This document shows, piece after piece, positions 1-6,994 of a stretch of DNA of 8,839 nucleotides. Both the position numbers and the translations under genes were made by a program. The notes under the pieces are model-generated. The model saw nothing but the letters and a program-made list of their open reading frames with translations, was not told the DNA's origin and ran no database searches. How positions within the stretch are numbered: position 1 is the first letter of the stretch; each line of letters opens with the position of its first letter. This DNA is from an archaeon (lineage in GTDB: Archaea; EX4484-52; B79-G9), in contig WSZW01000065.1 of NCBI GenBank assembly GCA_013139905.1, positions 1 to 8,839 of the forward strand, read 5' to 3'.

Positions 1-2792
1 GCTTGAACTTCCCAACCTGAACCAAAATCAAAATAACTGTTAGATGGAACTGAAGCAGAACCATCATCAAGAAAAAATGGTCCGCCGGTAGCATCATTTC
101 CTGTATCTTCTGTAAGTTCAACGCCTATCCAAAAATTACCTGATGTTATTTCAATATTGTATGAAGATAAATCAACAGTATACCAATTAGTATAAAAAGA
201 AGTGATTGTCACATTAAATGGATCTATCAAATCATTTCCCGGCACCCCTCCATTATCATCATAAATGTGTATTGTATAAACTGTAGCCCCTATTGCATTT
301 GAATCATAAAGTTGTATATCTGTACTCATAATCTTATATGGATAATTTGTTGTGGATGCTGTAAACTTGCTTGCAATTATATCCCCTACAAATCGATCCG
401 GATACAATGTTGAAGCTCCCCCATCATCATTTTGTATGGTCTCTTCCGTTGGATTATTTTCAACATATTGTGACTCTATTACCATCTCTAAAGATATATT
501 GTCTAAATTTTCACCTTCTTGTGAAAAAGATAACGAGGTATATTTAACATCCATCATATTTTCTATTATGATATCGCCTAATCCAAATAAAGTATTATCT
601 GAAAGTTGACTAATATTATAACTTTCATTTAAATTTTTATTTTCAAAATAAATAATTGGATGTGTTCTGTTTATAGTTCCATTATAAATAACAATGAGAT
701 TTTCATTTTCTATTATATACTCTTGTATATTATCGTTATCATAATCTAATTTATATCCTGAAATATTTAACCCCGAATAAAGATGTAATGTAGTATTCTC
801 ACTTAAAGAACCATAAGAATTTGTAGCATTAACTTTAATTGTATAAATATCCGGTATGTCTGTTATTTGAGATGTCCAATTGCCGTAATATATACTTGAA
901 CTTCCACCAATATGGGTAAGATTTATAGTATCGATTAAATCAAGAGTGCTATTAAATATTTCAACTGTAACATTTGCATCAGTTATATTTCCAATACTGT
1001 TTGTGATATTTGCTTTCAGGTATATTATTTCGGTTTTAGTAAAAAATATATCAACATCTAAATAAGATTCATCTTTGTATATTCTTGATATAATATTATC
1101 AGGTGCATACGAATAAACTATGACTTTTTGATTTGGGTATGGATCATCATAATCAATGTTTCCTTGACTGTCATTAACCCATGAAGTATTTACTGTAAAT
1201 ATTCCTGTAGTTGGACCAACATCAATCTCACTACCATAAACATTTTCTCCTGCACCACAGACACCAGTTGAATTAGATGTAGAAATATTTGCAGAAGTTC
1301 CATTTGAATATGTTATCTCAATCCATGTATTATTTATAGGATAGTTACCAATTGTTATTGTGTGATTTACACAAATTGTGTTATTTATATAAATCTGTGT
1401 TTCATTCACTGATGTATTATTTGTTTTAGGTTGTATTATGGTGATTACGTTATAAGGCGATTCAACCGAATTAGGTCCCGCAAGATTACTATTACTATTA
1501 CAGGTGTATGCAATCCAGCTGACATCTCCGGATTCTCCTGTTGTATCATGCGTACATGATGTCTGTGTACCGCTTGCCGCTAATGATGCTGATTCACAGA
1601 TCTTTGATCCTCCTGTACAGGTTCCAACTCCACTTGAACAGTCATAATCTGTTGTCGATGAATCGCATATTGTCAAACGGTAAGTATAGCTCTCCGCACT
1701 TGTTGCGGTTCCATAAAATGTTATAGTGTTCTCTACATTAATCGGATCTGGAACTTCATATGGATCAGAATCAAATGTGTTCGGTCCTGCTTTTGCATCA
1801 ATCCACCACAGATTTGTTATAATTTGATTTTGTTTATTTAAAATTCCCGTTTTTAATGTTAAGATCACAGGCGCATTATACCATTCAGAGATATGTGTTA
1901 TATTTAAAGTATAATCCATAGAAGATTCTTGACCATTCATAAAATAACTTTCATTCCATCTTGTCCTTGCAAATTGTTGCTCAGAAATATCCCATAACTC
2001 AAATTTCCTTTCAGTTAAATTATCTTGATCAAAAAATAAAGAAAGTTCTGAATCTGAAAGATTATATGTATTCGATTCTAAAACCAATGGAATTTCTAAT
2101 ACATCATTTTCATACGTTGTATTTATACGGATATCATAATTTGTAATTATGATTTCTGAATTAAAATAATTAGTATTTCCAAGATTCGTAACTGTTGGAG
2201 TTATTAAAATTTCACTCCAATTCATTTTAAGATAATATTCTAACGTAAACTTAATCTCATTTCCTGACTCATTAATTATTGAACTGCCCTTAAGTGTTGT
2301 ATATGTCTCATTATCAGTTATTGCAGACCATTCCCACTCACCGACGTCCGTACAATATTGATACCATTCCGTTGTTTTTAAATTGACACAATATTTTGTA
2401 TATCCCCAATACTGGCCTTCATGATTTGTTGCTTGAATACCTTCAGTTAAATTAATGTAATAATCATCATAATTATTCCAAAGATTATATGTATTATTTG
2501 CATATTCATAACCAATCTCTGATTCCTTTAAAGAAAAAGATTTTACCATCCCGCTATTCAAAACGCCTATGCTGTTCAATAAATAAAAATCATTAATTAC
2601 AAAATATTCCAAATTTTCAGTAATGCTATTATTTTTTCCATAAAAACTATCAATCAAATCTCTTGAATTACTATCATCAACATATTCTCCAACCAAAAAT
2701 CTATCTTCTGACAAACCATAACTCTCACCATAAAATAATATTATAAATATTAACAGAAATAAAAATGCAATTTTATTGCTTCCTTTACGCAT
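1..2792 (-). CDS. Large secreted, sequon-rich multidomain surface protein (3' end beyond left edge)
   Basis: An uninterrupted minus-strand frame of 930 complete codons runs from ATG at 2792 off the left edge; no stop is seen. It opens with a clear signal peptide: basic start (MRKGSNK), hydrophobic core at residues 8-21, likely cleavage near residue 26 (after SYG). Then come a large beta-rich region of unknown family (about 27-350), a module with six cysteines (C376, C385, C392, C399, C413, C431), a dense sequon tract (458-509), an Ig-like stretch (about 570-672), an EF-hand-like acidic loop (D683, D685, D687, E691), and a region from about 786 to the edge resembling secreted jelly-roll-like domains (IYDDNGGVPG, then VDLSSYNI and GNFWIGVEL). 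About 37 N-X-S/T sequons occur. No enzyme motif was recognised. By inference it is a cell-surface or S-layer-associated glycoprotein and a target of the neighbouring AglB. Its own promoter-like element lies just upstream. Translation was done by hand across the whole span; the product name is descriptive only. Confidence 0.9.
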   Translation of the reverse strand, partial: MRKGSNKIAFLFLLIFIILFYGESYGLSEDRFLVGEYVDDSNSRDLIDSFYGKNNSITENLEYFVINDFYLLNSIGVLNSGMVKSFSLKESEIGYEYANNTYNLWNNYDDYYINLTEGIQATNHEGQYWGYTKYCVNLKTTEWYQYCTDVGEWEWSAITDNETYTTLKGSSIINESGNEIKFTLEYYLKMNWSEILITPTVTNLGNTNYFNSEIIITNYDIRINTTYENDVLEIPLVLESNTYNLSDSELSLFFDQDNLTERKFELWDISEQQFARTRWNESYFMNGQESSMDYTLNITHISEWYNAPVILTLKTGILNKQNQIITNLWWIDAKAGPNTFDSDPYEVPDPINVENTITFYGTATSAESYTYRLTICDSSTTDYDCSSGVGTCTGGSKICESASLAASGTQTSCTHDTTGESGDVSWIAYTCNSNSNLAGPNSVESPYNVITIIQPKTNNTSVNETQIYINNTICVNHTITIGNYPINNTWIEITYSNGTSANISTSNSTGVCGAGENVYGSEIDVGPTTGIFTVNTSWVNDSQGNIDYDDPYPNQKVIVYSYAPDNIISRIYKDESYLDVDIFFTKTEIIYLKANITNSIGNITDANVTVEIFNSTLDLIDTINLTHIGGSSSIYYGNWTSQITDIPDIYTIKVNATNSYGSLSENTTLHLYSGLNISGYKLDYDNDNIQEYIIENENLIVIYNGTINRTHPIIYFENKNLNESYNISQLSDNTLFGLGDIIIENMMDVKYTSLSFSQEGENLDNISLEMVIESQYVENNPTEETIQNDDGGASTLYPDRFVGDIIASKFTASTTNYPYKIMSTDIQLYDSNAIGATVYTIHIYDDNGGVPGNDLIDPFNVTITSFYTNWYTVDLSSYNIEITSGNFWIGVELTEDTGNDATGGPFFLDDGSASVPSNSYFDFGSGWEVQ

Positions 2793-2841
2793 CAAATAAC
2801 AGCTCCAACTCTTCAATCCTCAAATAATAAACCGTTCCAAC
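2793..2841 (-). repeat. Imperfect tandem direct repeat in the leader of the secreted-protein gene
   Basis: On the minus strand two copies of the pattern GTTGGA-N(3-7)-TTATTTGA lie in tandem. The first spans 2841-2820 and the second 2809-2792, the latter reaching the A of the start codon. The second copy has four bases fewer in its middle. The repeat is short and AT-rich, so it may be chance; if real, it could be a regulator site or a duplicated leader element. The GGAG of the second copy is also the likely ribosome binding site. Confidence 0.3.
2803..2806 (-). promoter_or_regulatory. Putative ribosome binding site (GGAG) of the left secreted-protein gene
   Basis: GGAG reads on the minus strand 10 bases before ATG 2792. 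It is the only recognisable Shine-Dalgarno-like sequence before any start in the window; the starts at 3888 and 6994 have none of comparable quality. It supports ATG 2792 as the start, together with the signal peptide that follows directly. Confidence 0.45.
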
Positions 2842-2854
2842 AGACCTTAAAATC

Positions 2855-2871
2855 ATTTATATATTTATATT
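2855..2871 (-). promoter_or_regulatory. Archaeal TATA-like promoter element for the left secreted-protein gene
   Basis: The minus strand reads AATATAAATATATAAAT at 2871-2855, inside the 91-base gap between the GPT-like gene and the secreted-protein gene. Archaeal TATA boxes sit about 25 bases before the transcript start, which here would give a start near 2838-2830 and a leader of roughly 40 bases containing the GGAG site. No clear BRE purine stretch was seen. In AT-rich DNA such a string can arise by chance, so this is moderate support that the gene has its own promoter rather than depending only on read-through from the glycosylation genes. Confidence 0.45.
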
Positions 2872-2883
2872 ACTAACTACAAT

Positions 2884-3888
2884 TCATGCACCAAAAAACA
2901 AAAACGCGAATATACAAATTATAATCTCGATTAAAACAAGTTTTACAACAATTTCACTTTCCGTGTGTTTCCCGTCCATAAAAACATGCGTCATAGAATA
3001 AATCTTTTCATAAGGTGCTTTTATATTCCCATTAGCCAATAAAATACCAAACGATTCGGCTTTAAATTTTGAACGTATTTTAAGCAATAACTCAACAAAC
3101 CAAGAAATAAAAATAAACACAGCAAACCGCTCAACATTACCAATAATAGCAACAGATGCAATTACCGCCCCTATCGTATAATTAAGAGAATCCCCGGGAA
3201 ATAAACGCGACGGATTCCAATTATATATTAAAAATGCCAAAAGCGCGGACACAAAAATAAAAGCAAGCGCTGCTGCAAAAAACGACCCATTAATATATGC
3301 ATAAGTTCCAAGAGATAATAACGCAACAACACCAAGCGACGCCTCAAGACCATTTAAACCGGCAAGCATATTAGTCGCATTTGAAGCCCCGAAAATTCCA
3401 AGCGGAATTAAAAAAAGCGGATATAATAATCCCATTTCAACACTGCCCAAAAAAGGCAGTTGTATATGTGAAACCCCGGAATTTACAACCATCAAAGGAA
3501 CAGCAGCTGCAATTGGCATAATGAATTTATGTCTTTGCCTAAACCCAATCTTCTTTGAAAATTCCCCACCCGTTTTCTTCTTTAAAAGAACAGTCAAATC
3601 ATCAAGCATACCAATAATAACAATTAAAGTAACTGTAAGTGTTGCAGCCAAAAGCTGCATATAACCGGCACTCTTAAAATAAAAAGTATGAATTCCAATA
3701 TACGTTAAAATCCCTGCAAGAAACCCGATAAGAACCGGCAGCCCCCCGATTTCTGCAACTTTAGGTTGGTTCTTTTTTTGAATATCGAAACCTACAGCAC
3801 CAATATTTTCAAAAAAAACAATAAATTTAGGAATAACCAAAATAGTTGTAAAAAAAGTTATAAACGCAGACAATATAAATGCAAACAT
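2884..3888 (-). CDS. Alg7/GPT-like UDP-GlcNAc:polyprenyl-phosphate GlcNAc-1-phosphate transferase
   Basis: A 334-residue, almost wholly membrane-embedded protein (about ten hydrophobic segments) of the polyprenyl-phosphate N-acetylhexosamine-1-phosphate transferase superfamily. Motifs in order: KKNQPKVAEIGG near residues 38-49, the LDD metal/substrate motif (D96, D97), a basic cytoplasmic loop about 103-121, NATNMLAGLNGLE at 170-182, NWNPSRLFPGD at 223-233 with D233, and a late cytoplasmic loop with H301. The AGxNGLE form is that of eukaryotic GPT and archaeal AglH-type enzymes, not MraY (DGLDGLA) or WecA. The expected reaction is transfer of GlcNAc-1-phosphate, or a related HexNAc-phosphate, from UDP-sugar to dolichyl phosphate on the cytoplasmic face, the committed step of N-glycan assembly. 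It starts 4 bases after the aglB stop, so the two are very probably co-transcribed. The exact sugar cannot be read from sequence. Confidence 0.9.
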   Translation of the reverse strand: MFAFILSAFITFFTTILVIPKFIVFFENIGAVGFDIQKKNQPKVAEIGGLPVLIGFLAGILTYIGIHTFYFKSAGYMQLLAATLTVTLIVIIGMLDDLTVLLKKKTGGEFSKKIGFRQRHKFIMPIAAAVPLMVVNSGVSHIQLPFLGSVEMGLLYPLFLIPLGIFGASNATNMLAGLNGLEASLGVVALLSLGTYAYINGSFFAAALAFIFVSALLAFLIYNWNPSRLFPGDSLNYTIGAVIASVAIIGNVERFAVFIFISWFVELLLKIRSKFKAESFGILLANGNIKAPYEKIYSMTHVFMDGKHTESEIVVKLVLIEIIICIFAFLFFGA

Positions 3889-3892
3889 ATAC

Positions 3893-6256
3893 TTATTGTG
3901 TGTTTATAGATTTATTAATAAAACCGCTATTTCTACTTTCAAGCAAGTCATAATCTACTTCAAATATTTTAACAGCACCATTGTTGTATACCTGAGTCAA
4001 ATAATCAAGTCCGATACCATCCTGCAAAAATAATTTAGTAAACGGTGAATCCCCAATATCTTTTGATGCCAAAAGCACCGTATCTGAAGTCAAAAATACA
4101 CACGAATCAATAATCTGCTTATCTTCCGGTGGTCTTAAGTCAACAAGTCCGTTTTGAGTACATAAATATTTCACATAAGCCTGATTTTGGCCCACAGATA
4201 AAACAATATTTCCGCCAAGAGCCCCTTCATTAGTCACAGGCACCCATACCTGGTACGAATAAGCAGAATAAACAACAACAGACGTATTACCTTGAGGATA
4301 TGTACCGGTTTTTTGCATTTGCATATAAGATTCAACTTTCTCACCATTATTTGCAATCTTAGACATTGCCGCATATTTTCCAATCATAGATGAATCAACC
4401 AATATATGTGTCGGTCTCCATTCCAAAAGATAGTCTTCCTGAGCAGATTCATTATAATATCCGGTAAAATAACGCGCTGCTTGCACATTTAAATTTCCTC
4501 GATAATTACCGCCGTCAAGTAATGTTGCACGCTCCCCCATAGTCTGGAACCAGTATCCAAAATCCCACCAGGACAAAATAACGGCATCTTCACTAGTATT
4601 CGTCTTTAAATAATCCATAGCAGGAACCCATGCCCCGCCATAAGATGAACGAAGATTACTGGATATTACATATCCTGCAGCAAAATTAGACACAAGCAAA
4701 AACAAAATAAATAAACCAACAAACACAGAATAAACATTAACTTTATCACTTATTGTTTTTGCATCCTGCATCATTTTTGAATATTTTAAAAGATGCCATA
4801 TTTTAGTAACGCCATATCCTGCAAGAATAAATGCGTAAGGAGCCACAATAAAAAGAATTCTAACCCTTGATAAAAACCCAAGAAGTGATGAATAAAACAA
4901 AAACAACAAAAACGCATATTTGTAATTCTTACGTCCTACAAAAAATACAATCACAAATAAAGTAAGCACAAATATAGCTTGTAACATTGCCTGATTCTGC
5001 ATAACGCCCACAGCTGCATTTTTCAAAAACAGAACATATGAAAGCAAATTTATTACAACTGTAATAATTAACGAATAATAAAGTGTATCTTTTTTCTTGA
5101 ATATTTCATTCAAAATGAAAAAAATACCTAAAAAAGCAAAAACCCAAATAGAAAATATTGGCAAAATACTACTCATATAAGGCATAACCTTTGCCGCATA
5201 TACCGTACTTAAACCTCTTGTAAAATCAGGCCACGTTGATAAAACACTTTCAGCAACAGTAGACATCAATACGCCTTCTTTAAAAAACAAAAATCCCCAA
5301 GCCGTACTTATTAATTTTGCAATTGACGCGGAGAAAAAAGAACCAATAAGAACAAACAATGCTCCAAATCCAAATAATGACGGAATAGTATATTTTCTAT
5401 GTTCTTTTTTATATTTCGTATATTTTTCCATTAACTCAACAAATAAAACTAAAGCTAATGCAGCATAAAGCATAAGCTGATATGTTCCTGTAAGAGAATA
5501 AATTCCAATAATATACGCCGGAACAAGAACACCTAAAAGAACAATCGGTGCAAATGCCTTAATATATGGTTCAGGATGCCTTGTAGTCATAACCATCAAA
5601 ACAGTATAACCTGCAAATGCAAGATACAATGCATTTACCCCTCCCCATGCAGCCGCACCTAAAACTAATGACATCCCGGATACAAGACCGGACATTAACG
5701 AATCTTTTCTAATAGCACGCATAAAAAACCAAACAGCCATCAATAAAAAAAGTCCGCCAAACGGTTCTTTTTCAATAAATCCTGCAGAAGTTCTAAATAT
5801 AACTGATGGAGATACAGCAAAAAAGAATGCAGCTAAAAGACCTGTTGCTTTTGAATGCATTTCTTTTCCAATATAAAAAATAGGCACAATAAACAATGAA
5901 CCAAAAAATGCAGGCGCGAATTTAGCAAATGTAAATGTACTAACAGATACAAACTTAGATGCTATTGCATAAAAAACAGCATACGGATAATACATTAACA
6001 CATGTTCTACATGCGGATCAAACCCGGTTGGAAAATAACGCATAGTATCTAATGACGGCAAATGAAAACTATTTTGAACTAAATGATCCATCATACGATA
6101 AATATAATACGGATCGATTCCCTGTAAATATTCATACTTAAACGGCATCATTCGAAACCAGTAAGCTACAACAAAAACTAGAAGAAGAAGAATATAATGC
6201 CTATAATTAATTACTTTTTCTTTCAAATCATTAAAATTAAAAGGCATAACTTTCAC
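3893..6256 (-). CDS. aglB: AglB/STT3 oligosaccharyltransferase catalytic subunit
   Basis: A 787-residue GT66 protein: about 13 N-terminal membrane segments up to roughly residue 530, then a soluble extracytoplasmic domain. It transfers lipid-linked glycan to Asn of N-X-S/T. Visible motifs: first acidic motif with D48 in GIDPYY; second acidic motif as E162-K-E164 in AGFIEKEPFGG, where DxD is commoner; external-loop TVAE at 333-336 (the archaeal TIXE-type motif); conserved arginines in SRVRILF about 463-469; W563-W564-D565-F566-G567, the sequon-binding WWDYG motif with Phe for Tyr; and D621-xx-M624-xx-K627, matching the DK-type motif variant. The length is within the range of long archaeal AglBs. 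The longest frame starts at GTG 6256; ATG 6247, three codons in, is an alternative and is better placed relative to a TATA-like element. Neither has a good Shine-Dalgarno. The gene lies between the DPM1-like and GPT-like genes, as expected for a glycosylation operon. Bacterial PglB is unlikely given the partners. Confidence 0.96.
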   Translation of the reverse strand: MKVMPFNFNDLKEKVINYRHYILLLLVFVVAYWFRMMPFKYEYLQGIDPYYIYRMMDHLVQNSFHLPSLDTMRYFPTGFDPHVEHVLMYYPYAVFYAIASKFVSVSTFTFAKFAPAFFGSLFIVPIFYIGKEMHSKATGLLAAFFFAVSPSVIFRTSAGFIEKEPFGGLFLLMAVWFFMRAIRKDSLMSGLVSGMSLVLGAAAWGGVNALYLAFAGYTVLMVMTTRHPEPYIKAFAPIVLLGVLVPAYIIGIYSLTGTYQLMLYAALALVLFVELMEKYTKYKKEHRKYTIPSLFGFGALFVLIGSFFSASIAKLISTAWGFLFFKEGVLMSTVAESVLSTWPDFTRGLSTVYAAKVMPYMSSILPIFSIWVFAFLGIFFILNEIFKKKDTLYYSLIITVVINLLSYVLFLKNAAVGVMQNQAMLQAIFVLTLFVIVFFVGRKNYKYAFLLFLFYSSLLGFLSRVRILFIVAPYAFILAGYGVTKIWHLLKYSKMMQDAKTISDKVNVYSVFVGLFILFLLVSNFAAGYVISSNLRSSYGGAWVPAMDYLKTNTSEDAVILSWWDFGYWFQTMGERATLLDGGNYRGNLNVQAARYFTGYYNESAQEDYLLEWRPTHILVDSSMIGKYAAMSKIANNGEKVESYMQMQKTGTYPQGNTSVVVYSAYSYQVWVPVTNEGALGGNIVLSVGQNQAYVKYLCTQNGLVDLRPPEDKQIIDSCVFLTSDTVLLASKDIGDSPFTKLFLQDGIGLDYLTQVYNNGAVKIFEVDYDLLESRNSGFINKSINTQ

Positions 6257-6269
6257 TATGCAACAATTT

Positions 6270-6278
6270 CTTTAAATA
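6270..6278 (-). promoter_or_regulatory. TATA-like element before aglB
   Basis: The 39-base gap between the DPM1-like stop and aglB reads TATTTAAAG on the minus strand at 6278-6270. Its centre is about 27 bases before ATG 6247 but only about 18 before GTG 6256. The first distance is that expected for a leaderless archaeal transcript beginning at the ATG. This suggests an internal promoter and favours the shorter aglB start. The case is weak because the region is AT-rich. Confidence 0.3.
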
Positions 6279-6295
6279 TGTTATTGAAAGATTAA

Positions 6296-6994
6296 TCAAA
6301 AACGACGCAAAATTACATCAAACAAAACCTTGATATTTCCAAAAAGATCCCGATTAGAATATTTAGTCTCCCCTAATTCTCTTGCACCAAAAACGATTGG
6401 AATCTCAACTATTTTCGCATTATTTCGTTTTGCGGTAAAAATCATTGCAACCTGAAACGAATAATCATCAGGCATTTTTGTTAAATTAATTTTATCTAAT
6501 ACTTTTTTTCTATATGCCCTAAAACCACTAGTAGGGTCTCTTACCGGACAGCCAACAATTTTAAAAAGCAAAGATCCGATTGCAGGATATATTTGACGAA
6601 TCAAAGAATCAGTACGTTTCCCACCGGCAACTTTTCTGGACCCAATAACAACTTGCACCTTTTCATTTTCAAACGCATCAATAAATTCCGGTATATGTTT
6701 CGGTTTATGCGAAAAATCCGCATCCATTTCCATTACAATTTCACCCTTTGCTTTTGGTATTGCATATTTGTACGCAGCCCCTAGACCCTCTTTTTTAGTT
6801 TTAACCAAAAGACGTACATTTTTATTTTTCTTGGCAATATCAAAAACAACATCTGCCGTTCCGTCCGGCGAAGAATCATCAACAACTAAAATCTCATAAC
6901 TTATTTTTCGTTTTTTAAGAATAGAATCTATTTCAGATATTAATTTTTCTATATTATCCTTTTCATTATATGTTGGAATTATTATTGAAAGCAT
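6296..6994 (-). CDS. Dolichyl-phosphate mannosyltransferase-like GT2 enzyme (DPM1 type)
   Basis: A 232-residue GT-A fold glycosyltransferase, family 2. The N-terminus MLSIIIPTYNE is the canonical first strand and fixes ATG 6994 as the start. Motifs: VVDDSSPDGT (37-46), EMDADFSHKP (89-98) with the D91-x-D93 metal motif, GSR with a glycine-rich loop (118-125), RDPTSGFRAYRKKVL (152-166), and GETK near 208-211. The string DADxSHxPKxIPEF closely recalls eukaryotic DPM1. It ends soon after the catalytic domain with no membrane segments, so it would be a soluble or peripheral enzyme. Expected role: GDP-mannose (or another nucleotide hexose) plus dolichyl phosphate gives dolichyl-phosphate-hexose, a donor for extracytoplasmic sugar addition. 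Its ATG abuts the TAA of the upstream surface-protein gene (TAAATG), implying one transcript and probably coupled translation. The sugar is inferred from family, and related GT2 enzymes can use glucose or other hexoses. Confidence 0.88.
   Translation of the reverse strand: MLSIIIPTYNEKDNIEKLISEIDSILKKRKISYEILVVDDSSPDGTADVVFDIAKKNKNVRLLVKTKKEGLGAAYKYAIPKAKGEIVMEMDADFSHKPKHIPEFIDAFENEKVQVVIGSRKVAGGKRTDSLIRQIYPAIGSLLFKIVGCPVRDPTSGFRAYRKKVLDKINLTKMPDDYSFQVAMIFTAKRNNAKIVEIPIVFGARELGETKYSNRDLFGNIKVLFDVILRRF

Noticed and set aside
352..609. Plus-strand open frame of 85 codons
   Set aside because: It lies wholly inside and opposite the long secreted-protein gene, has no family features, and its composition is that of an antisense shadow.
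1541..2146. Two plus-strand frames of 61 codons (1541-1726 and 1961-2146)
   Set aside because: Both are antisense to the continuous minus-strand surface-protein frame, with no recognisable motif or ribosome site.
2830..2883. Transcription terminator after the GPT-like gene
   Set aside because: No stable hairpin or long T run on the minus strand; only TGATTTTAAGG, which is not distinctive in AT-rich DNA.
2884..3888. MraY or WecA assignment for the 334-residue transferase
   Set aside because: The key loop reads AGLNGLE rather than the DGxDGL forms of the bacterial enzymes, and the neighbours are dolichol-pathway genes.
6593..6784. Plus-strand frame of 63 codons
   Set aside because: It is antisense to the conserved catalytic region of the DPM1-like gene.
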